A stretch of DNA of 64,000 nt from Psychrobacillus sp. NEAU-3TGS. Its GTDB lineage: Bacteria > Bacillota > Bacilli > Bacillales_A > Planococcaceae. Location of the stretch: NCBI RefSeq assembly GCF_029955155.1, contig NZ_JAPNOZ010000011.1, forward strand, positions 602,770-666,769, read 5' to 3'. Below, in pieces: positions 26,219 to 35,970 of the stretch. The position numbers were made by a program, and so were the translations under genes. The notes under the pieces are model-generated. The model did no database searches. It saw only the letters and a list, made by a program, of their open reading frames with translations, and was not told the DNA's origin. The stretch's first letter is position 1, and each line of letters starts with the position of its first letter.

Positions 26219-27629
26219 TTAAAACCAAGCTCGGAAAAGAGAATGAATCCCCAAAACGATATCTTCATTGCTTAATCCGCCAAAACCGATTTGTACCATT
26301 GACGCCTCAGCCTGGGTTTGATTCTCCCAATAAAGAGATACTGCGTAAACCTTGACTCCTTTTTGAGCTGCCGCTCTAATTAACTCCTCTTCACCCATAC
26401 CATTATACACGCAATAAAATATGCAGCCCAGCACTCTCTCCTATTACCGTAACCTTTTCACCCATTAACTTCCGAACCGTCTCAATCAGAGTGGATTGTT
26501 TTTTATGATATACAATTCCGCATTTTACGAATGTGAGCTTCCCAAATGCCTTTACTCATAAACAGTTCTAGTGTCTTCTGATGAAACCATGATACTGTTT
26601 GATCATACAATCTATAATCTTGCTTATTATATAGTGCCATTAAGTCTGGAGGCAGTATCATATAAGCGATGCGCAGAGAGGGCAGAAGACATTTGGAGAA
26701 GGTTCCAAGATAGACAGTACGTTGATTTGCATCTAGACTTTGGAGAGAAGGAATTGGTTTTCCGACATATTTAAACTCGCTGTCATAATCATCTTCAATG
26801 ATAATGCCATCTAGGTCTTTCGCCCATTTAAGTAATTGTATTCTTTTGGCGATTGGCATGACCATTCCGTATGGAAACTGGTGAGATGGGGTAATGTAGA
26901 CAACCCTAGATTTGCTCTCATATAACTTGGAGATGTTAATGCCGTCCTTATCTAAACGTATAGGATGGATACTGAATCTATTATTACGAAAAATCGTACG
27001 AACTCCATCGTAGCCTGGTTCTTCAATCGCAATGTTGTTGTTAGTACTTCCAATTAAACTAGATAACATGTTAAACAGATACTGAATGCCTGCTCCTATA
27101 ATAATTTGATCAGGTGAGCAGTTTACCCCCCTAGAATCATACAGATATTTAGCAATTTCTAAACGAAGACCATGTTCCCCTTGAGGATTCCCATAAGAGA
27201 ACAACTCCACTTTTTCGGGTTGTAAGCTTAGATTAGATAATTTGCGCCAAGTAGCAAGCGGAAAGTGAGCTTTATCCACACCACCATATCGAAAATCATA
27301 TTGAATCGGAGCAGTGTCCGGCTCGATTAATTCAACAAGCTTTCTTTTAATTGAATACAGCGTTGGTAACTTGTTCAACTCCAATTCGACTACATATAAC
27401 CACTCCTTGGCCTACTTTGAACATATCCTTCGTCTATCAATCTGTGATATGCCGATTCAACCGTATTTCGGCTAATATGTAGATGTGATGAAAGCGCACG
27501 GATAGAAGGCAATCGTGTCTTAGCCTTCAGTTTGCCTCTTATAATATCTTTTTTGATGTGCTGATATATTTGGAAATATAACGGCTCTTCAGATTTTTCC
27601 TTTAGTAATAACGTAATTTCGATCATACT
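26219..27629 (-). pseudogene. Second MocR family regulator, multiply frameshifted
   Basis: Four pieces in different frames rebuild one MocR/GabR-like protein of about 465 residues. A winged helix starts at ATG 27629 (MIEITLLLKEKSEEPLYFQI, behind AAGGAGG). An aminotransferase-like domain follows, with IEEPGYDG and the PLP site TFSKCLLPSLRIAY. It then continues HKKQSTLIETVRKLMGEKV and ends EASMVQIGFGGLSNED. Frame changes lie near 27395, 26510 and 26420. It is divergent from the broken luciferase-like gene, its probable former target. Confidence 0.85.
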
Positions 27630-27814
27630 AGCCTCCTTACTCCCTAAACTGACCCCATAATAACATTTAGATTTGTCACTACTCACGGAGCCAGTTAATT
27701 TTAAAATTATATCATTACCAATGAAATATACGACTTTAGTTACTCTCGTATTGTAAAGGAACAGCGTGCCTGTAACTGATGATTAGTTAACCCATTGTTT
27801 AGGAAGAGAATGAA

Positions 27815-28869
27815 TTGGAAACAAAATCAAAGAATAAAAAATCTCATCATGAGAGACAGCAATTAACTTCAACATCAGGAAAGTTCAACGAACACCCAGG
27901 CTATCGCCGGATGTTCGCCCCAAATAAACTCACAATCGGTTTTCCTGCCGATTAATTTCTATACAGGCCAGATGGATGATTTAAAAGACCAAGCTGATAT
28001 CGTGGAAATGATTGATCAACGTAATTTTGCATCGATTTGGGTACGGGATGTACCCTTATTTGATCCTAATTTTGGGGATGCTGGACAGGTCTTCGATCCA
28101 TTTGTCTATTTAGCATATCTTGCTGCGAGGACAAAGAATGTATCCTTAGCAACAGGAAGTGCAATTTTCACACTACGCCATCCCATGGACTTGGCAAAAT
28201 CAGCATCATCTATCGATGTGCTGTCTGGTGGGCGTCTTATTCTTGGAATTGCTTCAGGTGACCGAGCCATAGAATTTCCGGCTTATGGAATCGATGCCAA
28301 TCACCGTGATGTGCGGTTCCGTGAGACAGTTGAATTTTTCCGCAACTTCATTCAACATCCGCGACCATCAATTCAATCGTCCCTTGGGCAAGTAAAGGGG
28401 GTGGAAATGCTTCCTAAACCTGCAACTGGTGATATTCCACTTATTGTTACAAGATCAAGCCAACAATCGGATGGCTGGATAGCGGAAAATAGCGATGGTT
28501 GGCTAACTTTATCCGGGAGCAACAGCAGATGCATCTGGTCCCCAGAGGCTCTCAGAAAAAATAGACTCCTGGCGTAAAAAAATACCAGACGGATTATTCA
28601 AGCCGCACATGACTAACGAATGGATTGATCTTGTGGAAGATCCCGATTATCCAAGAACACCGATCCGTGGCGGATATATTTTACGGACAGGTCGAAAGGG
28701 TTTGATTGAACTTTTGAAAGAATGGCAGGCAGTTGGTGTCAACCACGCTGCACTCGGAATTCAGTTTTCGAGCCGACCACCTGCTGATGTGATTAAAGAG
28801 TTGGCAGAGGAAGTACTACCGCTCTTCCCATCGCATGAGGGGCCTAATCCTCTACACACTAAATGGTGA
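27815..28869 (+). pseudogene. LLM-class (luciferase-like) flavin oxidoreductase, frameshifted
   Basis: It starts at TTG 27815 behind AGGAAGAG. Three frames give one protein: HPGYRRMFAPNKLTIG, then VFLPINFYTGQMDDLK through FASIWVRDVPLFDPNFG and GRLILGIASGDRAIEFPAYG, then YPGATADASGPQRLSEKIDS to the end GPNPLHTKW. Frameshifts are near 27940 and 28510. Intact members use reduced flavin to oxidise small substrates. Its GC is a little higher than that of the neighbouring genes. Confidence 0.85.
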
Positions 28870-28949
28870 TATATGTCTTTCCTGCTAGTAAGACAAACTA
28901 GAGACTTTTTTATTATACGTTTTGCGACCGTATTGTTATTTCAGTATAG

Positions 28950-28988
28950 GACCAAGATAAAAATTAAGCCATCTTGGTCTTTATCTTT
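28950..28988 (+). terminator. Intrinsic terminator
   Basis: GACCAAGAT and ATCTTGGTC pair around a 12-base loop, followed by TTTATCTTT. It is about 80 bp after the luciferase-like pseudogene. Confidence 0.7.
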
Positions 28989-29077
28989 ACAGCTTGTGTT
29001 TTAACGCACTTTCCAGTTGATTTTCATAATCTATCACCTTAAACATCTTAGTTCTATACAAACTTGGAATCGTCCTT

Positions 29078-29212
29078 ATTAAACTAACCTGCTACTTTAG
29101 TTTAAGTGTAACATTTCACAATGCATATCTGAGATCAACCTAAAGTTTTGAACATAAAAAATTGACCATCAAAATGATAGCCATATTTTGCTAAAGCACC
29201 CTTTAGTTTAAA
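29078..29212 (-). repeat. Dispersed terminator repeat, type B
   Basis: ATTAAACTAACCTGCTACTT leads into GTGTAACATTTCACAATG and the stem GACCATC-AAAAT-GATAGCC. Two substituted pairs survive as G-U only in the minus-strand RNA. Confidence 0.86.
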
Positions 29213-29233
29213 TACATTGTCTCATAATCTCAC

Positions 29234-29584
29234 TTAAACTTCTTCTTTTGTATATTCAGTAAATGAATCGAAATCTCCACAACCCAATATAAGTTCACAA
29301 CTCTCTGGGTGAAGCATAATCCCTTTAGATTGGACTACATATTCTTTGTTTATCGGTTCTATATGGAAGTGCTTTCCATTACCATAATCGTGTGCTAAAC
29401 GAATTAACTCAGTACCTAATCCGAGCAAAGCATTTTTACTTAGAGTAATTTGTACTCTACAATTCGGCGTTATATCATTTCCGCCACTATCCATAACGGA
29501 TACTAATGCAATGTTGTCTCCTTTTATTTCAAAAGCTTCTTCTTTATCAAAATCGTTATCTAAATCAATAATGTAATCAGACAT
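29234..29584 (-). CDS. Hypothetical protein, possibly immunity-protein-like
   Basis: The product has 116 residues, is acidic and soluble, with a central LSKNALLGLGTELIRLAHDY segment. This helix resembles one I associate with small immunity-type proteins, but I cannot name the family with confidence. It is a single-gene unit with a type B repeat directly downstream. Confidence 0.6.
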   Translation of the reverse strand: MSDYIIDLDNDFDKEEAFEIKGDNIALVSVMDSGGNDITPNCRVQITLSKNALLGLGTELIRLAHDYGNGKHFHIEPINKEYVVQSKGIMLHPESCELILGCGDFDSFTEYTKEEV

Positions 29585-29783
29585 AATTAACCCACATCCG
29601 TTCTAATATAAGTATATAAGTTTAATTTCCCCTAACCCGTTAATTCAATGAGAAAAAGCTACCCTTACAGGCAGCCACTTGCTTAACGCTGATTGGTCAC
29701 ATAGGAAAATAAACATAACTATGCTATGAATTTTAAACACCCCAAAGCACCTCATGAGGGATAGCTACCTTCGTTTAAGATTA
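29585..29783. other. Intergenic region with weak repeat remnants
   Basis: Near 29630, TAACCCGTTAATTCAATGAG and AAAAAGCTACC resemble one end of the type A repeat. AAAGCACC at 29743 resembles the other end. There is no ORF. Confidence 0.35.
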
Positions 29784-30881
29784 TTATGAAAAGGTAGGAG
29801 CAGGGAATTCATCAATTCTCATACGAAGTAAACTGTATGGTTTTTCCCGCAGGTCTCTTCCATAATGAAATCTCGCCTGTCGATGTAATTGATTCACTAT
29901 GACATATAAGTATTGATCGGGGCCAATAGAAAAAGTATCCGGCCATAAAATTCTCGGGTCATGTGCGATGGTTTCCATCACGCCATTCGGCAATATCTTC
30001 CGGATACTGTTGTTTTCATAGTCTCCCGCATAAATGTTGCCTTTTGCGCAGGTGATCATTCCATCAGACGCGCCTTTTTCCCCCCAATACTGCACATATT
30101 GGGATAAATTAATGTCCTGTATCCTTCTGTCTCTTAGGGCTTCTGTTGAGATCGAGAACAGCTGACGGCTGGTTAGCGGAGCATAAAATAAAACGTTTCC
30201 ATCAGGAGAAATTGCTAAACTATCGGAAGCCAATCTAAATGGGGAAGTCGAGCCGTCAGGGTTTCGATTCATCAAAATTTCACCTTCTACTTTCGGTAAA
30301 AAATAGGGATCTGGTGAAGTTGATGTTGCCCCATTTAACCGTCTAAACGCGTTCCCATTTTCTAAATCTACGACGATAATGCCCCCTGGTCCTCTGGAAG
30401 AAGAATCCGTTATATATGCATAGCCTGCTCTTCCAACCCGAAAATCCAAACGGACATCATTCAAATAAGTTGTTGGCAAGACAACATCTTCTGTAAAGGT
30501 ATATACTCTCCTTATTGTATTCGTGCTTAAATCAACAGTAACTAATTTTGCTCCCCCCTGAACAGGTTCAGAAAAATTTGGTGCCCCTGTGTCTAGTACC
30601 CAAAGTGTTCCTCTTCCATCAGCAACGATACTTTGGACACTAACGAAAGACATCGAAATATTTCTAGTCTTAACCAAATTAACTTCTAAACTGGGATAAG
30701 GCTGCAATTCACCCTCAACAATTTCCGCCACAGTAAATTGAACGTTGTCTCCCCATTTCGGAAAGCAAACAAAAATACGACCAGTTTCGGAAACGCTGAC
30801 ACCTGTAGGCATAGCCCCATAAAAAGCATGCACCAGTTCAAACTGCCCAAAATATTTTTCCATAGGTAATATAGGTTGCAT
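29784..30881 (-). CDS. Major royal jelly / dopachrome tautomerase-like family protein
   Basis: The product has 365 residues and a six-bladed propeller-type fold as in the royal jelly / yellow family: VQSIVADGRGTLWVLDTGAP at about residues 81-100, then TYLNDVRLDF, GYAYITDSSSRGPGGIIVVD and SDGMITCAKGNIYAGDYENN. Bacterial members are sugar-lactone-lactonase-like proteins of uncertain substrate. No signal peptide is visible. The ATG follows GAGGAGGATATC. Confidence 0.82.
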   Translation of the reverse strand: MQPILPMEKYFGQFELVHAFYGAMPTGVSVSETGRIFVCFPKWGDNVQFTVAEIVEGELQPYPSLEVNLVKTRNISMSFVSVQSIVADGRGTLWVLDTGAPNFSEPVQGGAKLVTVDLSTNTIRRVYTFTEDVVLPTTYLNDVRLDFRVGRAGYAYITDSSSRGPGGIIVVDLENGNAFRRLNGATSTSPDPYFLPKVEGEILMNRNPDGSTSPFRLASDSLAISPDGNVLFYAPLTSRQLFSISTEALRDRRIQDINLSQYVQYWGEKGASDGMITCAKGNIYAGDYENNSIRKILPNGVMETIAHDPRILWPDTFSIGPDQYLYVIVNQLHRQARFHYGRDLREKPYSLLRMRIDEFPAPTFS

Positions 30882-31085
30882 GATATCCTCCTCATCAAAT
30901 TCGATCGAATATACCTATATATGTTGAGATTTTCTTTTAATGCCTGGTTCTTGATAATTTTTTCTATCGTGATTGGATGGGACAATCCATGTATACAAAA
31001 AATTACAAATGAATCGATTGCACTGATTAAATAATATTTCATTATATGCATGTTAAGGAATACAATTATTATTCTCTCCAAAATC

Positions 31086-31113
31086 TAAAAAAGCACCTCA
31101 AAAGAGATGCTCG
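31086..31113 (-). terminator. Intrinsic terminator
   Basis: On the minus strand AGCATCTC-TTTT-GAGGTGCT is followed by TTTTTT, about 20 bp after the alcohol dehydrogenase stop. Confidence 0.75.
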
Positions 31114-31131
31114 AAAACTAACCCGCCATAT

Positions 31132-32268
31132 TTACGGTTTTAATACAACTTTTATACAGTCTTCCATTTTGGTGTCAAATACTTCATAGCCATGCTTAGC
31201 TTGATCTAAAGGAAGTACATGAGTGATAATATCACTTGGATCAACCTTACCTTGGGCAATTAAATTATATAAATGCGGCATGTAGTGAATAACTGGAGCT
31301 TGACCTGTCCTAATATTAACATTTCGTTGGAAGATGTCACCTAATGGGAATGCATTATAACGTGCCCCGTAAACTCCTGTAATTTGAATTGTTCCACCTT
31401 TGCGAACAGCTTGACTTGCAATTACTAGAGCTCCCATAGCTCCTCCTTGTAATTTCAGACCAGATGCAAGAAATTCCAGTGGAGTCATTTTTCCACTCAT
31501 TCCTACGCAGTCAATGACTACATCTGCTCCCCCCTGGGTTATTTCTTTTAAATATTCACCACAATTTTCATGATCTTCAAAGTTAACAATTTCCACTTTA
31601 TTCGTACGTTTTGCATGTTTTAAACGATAACCAACGTAATCAACTGCAATAACTCTCTTTGCACCTTTTAACCACGCGAATTTTTGGGCTAACAGACCAA
31701 CCGGACCGCATCCTAATATTACGACCGTATCACCTGCTTTCACTCCCGCATTGTCTACACTCCAAAATGCTGTAGATGCAGCATCTGCAAGTAACACTAA
31801 ACTCTCATCCGCTACTTCACTGTTTTCTGGAATCTTGAAAGGTGTAAAATTAGCATATGGAACACGCATAAATTCCGCTTGACCACCTGGGAATCCTCCC
31901 GTAGTATCTGAGTAGCCAAAATAAGCGCCCATTTCTCCATTTTCATTCGCATTGTCGCATTGACTTTCTAATTCATGATTACAGTACCAACATTGACCAC
32001 ATGCTATGTTAAATGGGATTATAACGCGATCCCCTTTTTTAACTTTCGTTACATCCTTACCTACTTCTTCTACAATTCCCATAGGTTCATGTCCAATAAC
32101 ATAATCCTCTCCAAGGTTTGGGATCATCCCATGAATTAAGTGTAAGTCTGATCCGCAAATGGCAGTAGTAGTCAGTTTAACTATAATATCATCCGCTTTT
32201 TGGATGCTTGGGTCTTTCACGTTTTTTACTTGAACATTTTTTACACCTTGAAAAGTAACAGCTTTCAT
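31132..32268 (-). CDS. Zinc-dependent alcohol dehydrogenase
   Basis: The product has 378 residues of the medium-chain dehydrogenase family. Catalytic zinc ligands are seen in CGSDLHL and GHEPMGIVEEVG; the structural zinc lobe is CGQCWYCNHELESQC; the NAD-binding motif is ILGCGPVGLLAQ. The length and the long lobe match glutathione-independent formaldehyde dehydrogenase-like enzymes. It follows two coat-protein genes with 24-bp spacing, the same grouping as adhB in the B. subtilis yra cluster, so it is probably made in sporulation. Confidence 0.9.
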   Translation of the reverse strand: MKAVTFQGVKNVQVKNVKDPSIQKADDIIVKLTTTAICGSDLHLIHGMIPNLGEDYVIGHEPMGIVEEVGKDVTKVKKGDRVIIPFNIACGQCWYCNHELESQCDNANENGEMGAYFGYSDTTGGFPGGQAEFMRVPYANFTPFKIPENSEVADESLVLLADAASTAFWSVDNAGVKAGDTVVILGCGPVGLLAQKFAWLKGAKRVIAVDYVGYRLKHAKRTNKVEIVNFEDHENCGEYLKEITQGGADVVIDCVGMSGKMTPLEFLASGLKLQGGAMGALVIASQAVRKGGTIQITGVYGARYNAFPLGDIFQRNVNIRTGQAPVIHYMPHLYNLIAQGKVDPSDIITHVLPLDQAKHGYEVFDTKMEDCIKVVLKP

Positions 32269-32292
32269 TATTTAAATCTCCTTCTCTATTCA

Positions 32293-32655
32293 TTATTTCT
32301 TCGGTGGGCTTGGAAACATTCCTTTCCGATTTGTAACACCTGGAAAGAGATTTAAATTAGCTATATCTACTGCATTTTGAGCGGATTTAATATCCAATTG
32401 TTTTTGAAGTTCCAAATCATATGGGTTTAACCATTGTTTTTTCATCATGAGATCTGCAATTTCGAAATATAAGGCAATGGTTACATCAAGTTGTTCCTGT
32501 AATAACTTTCTAATTGTAGGTGTTGCTGTTTCTGTCAATGCAATTGAAAGATTTCTAACCCCAGTTTTTGTTGATAACAAAAATTCAAGGGCTATGCCTG
32601 AATCAGTAAGTTCGGGCATTCCAACAGAATTTATAGGATCTAAATAGTCATTCAT
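32293..32655 (-). CDS. CotF-like spore coat protein
   Basis: The product has 120 residues with the ferritin-like helical pattern of the CotF family: ALEFLLSTKTGVRNLSIALT, then QLDVTIALYFEIADLMMKKQ and WLNPYDLELQ. It would be deposited on the spore coat. The ATG follows CGGAGGTCG, 16 bp after the preceding gene. The order coat protein, coat protein, alcohol dehydrogenase mirrors yraG-yraF-adhB. Confidence 0.85.
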   Translation of the reverse strand: MNDYLDPINSVGMPELTDSGIALEFLLSTKTGVRNLSIALTETATPTIRKLLQEQLDVTIALYFEIADLMMKKQWLNPYDLELQKQLDIKSAQNAVDIANLNLFPGVTNRKGMFPSPPKK

Positions 32656-32671
32656 ACGAACCGACCTCCGA

Positions 32672-32878
32672 TTATTTTAACTCAGCATTTGAATATAGTT
32701 TTATCATTGCAGTTAAAGCTGGTATAGATTGTTTTACGTCCTTCTCCATTAGCGCTTTTAGATCTTGGTCAAAAACGATACCTTGCATCATTTTAGATTT
32801 AAGTAAACATATCGTCTTAAAATTTATTACTTCATGAAATTCCAAAGTTTCATGAATTGCTAATTTCTTTTCAAACAT
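32672..32878 (-). CDS. Small CotF/YraG-like coat-associated protein
   Basis: The product has 68 residues from the ATG at 32878 (MFEKKLAIHETLEFHEVINF), chosen because GGAGGTG lies directly upstream. Its helix content and the pattern ETLEFHEVINFKT...DLKALMEKDVK fit the short partner of CotF-type proteins. It is the first gene of the coat/dehydrogenase operon; no clear sigma-K or sigma-G promoter could be fixed by eye. Confidence 0.75.
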   Translation of the reverse strand: MFEKKLAIHETLEFHEVINFKTICLLKSKMMQGIVFDQDLKALMEKDVKQSIPALTAMIKLYSNAELK

Positions 32879-33091
32879 TCCTGCACCTCCGAATCTTTTC
32901 ATCCATTGAAGATTGCCCCAAAAATGAAGTTTATATTCATAATAATTGAGGTCCTTTAATTGTGTATGTTGAAAAATTTTTTTTAATCTTCATGAGAAAT
33001 CTCCCATTTGACTTTTATTCAGGACTAATTTTTTTCCAATTTGTTTAAAAAGGTTCTATCATGAACAAAATGGGTTGAAAAAGAAAGGTAT

Positions 33092-34738
33092 TTGAGCTAT
33101 GTTTTCATTTTTAAAACGAAAGAATCAAAAAATGATAGAAAGATCCAAGAGATAAACAATCAAAATCAATCTAACAACAGACCACCGAACCTCATTGAAA
33201 GCTCTTTGTCCAAGAATCTTGAAGTCATTAAACAAAAAACAGGAAACAGTTCAGATATCATAATTCGCCCGTTAAAAATTGGTCATAATTCTCAGATAAA
33301 AATAGCCATTTTATATGTAAAAGGAATGGTTGACAATCAATCGGTTAACGATTCTGTAATCGAATCAATTATGAATAACCAAAATTTAAGTGAAAAGCTC
33401 ATACCACAAGACGTGTTAGAAGTTCTCATCGAAGATGTAGTTGCTGTAGGCGGAATCAAAGTAGTTAGTGACTGGGAAAAACTATTTACTGCATTAATGT
33501 CGGGTGAAACTATTACGCTCATCGATGGAATAAGCAAAGGGGTTTGTGCGAGCACACAAGGTGGACAGAGACGGTCTGTTCAGGAATCTACTACAGATGT
33601 TTCTATTCGAGGCTCTAAAGAAGCGTTTAACGAGTCAATCGAGACAAGTATAGCCATGGTTCGTAGAATAATTAACAATACTGATTTATGGGTGGAGTCC
33701 TTTAATATTGGCAAAATGACAAAAACTGAAGTTTCAATTATGTATATAAATGGCATCGCAAAGAATGAAATTATAGAAGAAGTACGTAAACGTTTAAAAG
33801 GAATAAACATTGATGGCATCTTAGAATCTGGATATATTGAACAGCTAATAGAAGATCAAACAACTACTACTTTTCCTACGATATATCATACAGAGAGGCC
33901 AGATACTGTGGCGGGCAATCTGTTAGAAGGAAAAATTGCTATTTTTGTTAATGGAACTCCTTTTGTATTGCTGGTCCCTGCTCTATTTATAGATTTTTTT
34001 CAATCAGCTGAAGATTATTATGAACGTTTTGATATCGCTACAGCTATTCGCTTTTTACGTACTGTAATCTTCTTTATATCCCTTGTCGGCCCTGCGATAT
34101 ACATCGCAGCTACCACCTTTCATCAGGAGATGATTCCTACAGAATTGGCTATTATTATTGCCGCACAAAGGGAATCTGTTCCGTTTCCTGCATTTATTGA
34201 AGCGCTCATAATGGAAATAACTTTTGAAATTTTAAGAGAAGCCGGTATTCGCATGCCTAAAGCAATGGGTTCCACTATCTCTATAGTAGGAGCACTTGTC
34301 ATTGGACAGGCTGCAATTCAGGCCGGCATTGTGTCACCTGCAATGGTAATAGTAGTCTCTTTGACAGCAATCGCCAGTTTTGCGACACCATCCTATGCAG
34401 TTGCAATATCAGCACGTTTGGTTAGATTTATTTTTATGGTAAGTGCAGCTACATTCGGTTTTTATGGAATTATTCTAGTGTTTATTATGCTGATAGTTCA
34501 CCTATGCAGCCTACGTTCGTTCGGTGTCCCATATATGTCACCACTTGCACCATTTATCCGTGAGGAAGCAGGTGATACCATTTTCCGAAGACCAATTTGG
34601 GCTTACAAGAAAAGACCACGATTGATTAGTGGCCAAAATAGGGTTAGTCAAGGAGAGGATCAGAAACCACAGCCTCCTCGTACTCGTATTATGAAAAATA
34701 CTACTAACGTGGAAAAAGGTGAACCAAATGAATCATAA
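33092..34738 (+). CDS. Germinant receptor A subunit (GerA/GerKA family)
   Basis: The product has 548 residues. The N-terminal cytoplasmic domain includes the VDNQSVNDSVIESIMNNQ and SDWEKLFTALMSGETITLID regions; it is followed by the family's QRRSVQEST...VRGSKEAF-like motif and about five C-terminal membrane helices. It senses or transduces nutrient signals in the spore inner membrane with the B and C subunits. The annotated start is TTG, but an ATG at 33100 reading MFSFLKRKNQK behind AAAGG in another frame fits the family better; one extra A in the A6 run would join them, so the 5' end may contain an indel. Confidence 0.88.
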   Translation: MSYVFIFKTKESKNDRKIQEINNQNQSNNRPPNLIESSLSKNLEVIKQKTGNSSDIIIRPLKIGHNSQIKIAILYVKGMVDNQSVNDSVIESIMNNQNLSEKLIPQDVLEVLIEDVVAVGGIKVVSDWEKLFTALMSGETITLIDGISKGVCASTQGGQRRSVQESTTDVSIRGSKEAFNESIETSIAMVRRIINNTDLWVESFNIGKMTKTEVSIMYINGIAKNEIIEEVRKRLKGINIDGILESGYIEQLIEDQTTTTFPTIYHTERPDTVAGNLLEGKIAIFVNGTPFVLLVPALFIDFFQSAEDYYERFDIATAIRFLRTVIFFISLVGPAIYIAATTFHQEMIPTELAIIIAAQRESVPFPAFIEALIMEITFEILREAGIRMPKAMGSTISIVGALVIGQAAIQAGIVSPAMVIVVSLTAIASFATPSYAVAISARLVRFIFMVSAATFGFYGIILVFIMLIVHLCSLRSFGVPYMSPLAPFIREEAGDTIFRRPIWAYKKRPRLISGQNRVSQGEDQKPQPPRTRIMKNTTNVEKGEPNES

Positions 34739-35945
34739 ATGGATTCTTCTTTTCCTGATTATGACAAGCACAGTTTTCATCTCAGGGTGTTGGAATCAAA
34801 AAGAGTTAAATGAACTAGCGATTATATCTGCGATGGCGATTGACAAAAATGAAGATGGTAAGTATGTCAAGACCATTCAACTAGTCAATCCTGTAAACGT
34901 TGCTGGAGGACTTCAAGGTGGAGGAAGTGGCCAGAGTCCAACCGTAACCGTTTACACTGCAATGGGCGACAGTGTTCTGGAAGCACATTTCCATGCGACA
35001 TCTAAAGTCTCAAGAAGGCTATATCACGGACATGCAAATCTAATTGTTATTAGTGAGGAATTAGCAACAGAAGAAGGTATTATAGATATTTTAGACGCCT
35101 TTGAACGAGATCCAGAAATTCGAATGACGTCAAGGGTGGTAATAGCCCATCATACAAAAGCAGGTGATCTCCTTAAATCTTTGACTGCCATTGATAAGAT
35201 TCCAGCCGAAAAAGTGAACGGAACTATACAGACTACCGAAAAAGCACGAGGTGAAAGTATGGAAGTTAATCTTCAAGATGTTGTTACTACTCTCACCTCT
35301 GCAGGGAAAGAAACAGTTATTAGCGGATTTAGCTTAAAAGGAGATATCCAACAAGGAAAAAAGATAGAGAATATTCAACAGTCTGAACTGGATACCACTA
35401 TTGAATCTGACGGACTGGCCATCTTTAAAGAAGGAAAGTTGGTTGACTGGTATCAAGGTGAAATGTCTAGAGGAGTAGTATGGATCTTGGATAAAATCCA
35501 TCAGACAGATGTGATATTAGACAGGGAAGGACAGGAAAACATCTTAACTTATACGATACTTCGCCAAAAAACAAGAGTCTCAGCTGATACAACAAACGAC
35601 CTCCCTGTCCTTACAGTTAGAGTACGAGCAGAAGGTGATATTCGCGAAGTAAGGTCACAAATTGATCTAACCGATCCGTATGAGATTTTGGATATAGAAA
35701 AGGAATTAGAAAAAGAAATAAAGAAGCAATTAGAAAACACTGTTATACGAACACAGCAAAATAAATCAGATATTTTTGGATTTGGGGAAGTGGTTCGTCG
35801 TTCTGATCCCCAAAAATGGAAAAATATGAAGAACGATTGGAATGATACATATTTTCCAAACTTAAAAGTTAATGTAAAGGTAGAAGCATTTATACGACGT
35901 TCTGGTAATAGAACCAATTCATATCTCTCAGATATGGAACAATAG
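34728..35945 (+). CDS. Germinant receptor C subunit, Ger(x)C family lipoprotein
   Basis: The product has about 405 residues. A lipoprotein signal peptide ends FISGCWNQ with the lipid-attachment Cys, followed by the family start KELNELAIISAMAIDKNEDG. The mature part is anchored on the outer face of the spore inner membrane. The ATG at 34728 is six bases from AAAGGTG and lies inside the end of the A-subunit gene, so translation is coupled. Confidence 0.92.
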   Translation: MNHKWILLFLIMTSTVFISGCWNQKELNELAIISAMAIDKNEDGKYVKTIQLVNPVNVAGGLQGGGSGQSPTVTVYTAMGDSVLEAHFHATSKVSRRLYHGHANLIVISEELATEEGIIDILDAFERDPEIRMTSRVVIAHHTKAGDLLKSLTAIDKIPAEKVNGTIQTTEKARGESMEVNLQDVVTTLTSAGKETVISGFSLKGDIQQGKKIENIQQSELDTTIESDGLAIFKEGKLVDWYQGEMSRGVVWILDKIHQTDVILDREGQENILTYTILRQKTRVSADTTNDLPVLTVRVRAEGDIREVRSQIDLTDPYEILDIEKELEKEIKKQLENTVIRTQQNKSDIFGFGEVVRRSDPQKWKNMKNDWNDTYFPNLKVNVKVEAFIRRSGNRTNSYLSDMEQ

Positions 35946-35970
35946 GTGTCAAGAAATGGAGTGAAAAACA

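Noticed and set aside
30686..31081. Minus-strand ORF overlapping the start of the royal-jelly-family gene
   Set aside because: Its second half is the out-of-frame reading of that gene, and no ribosome binding site is present.
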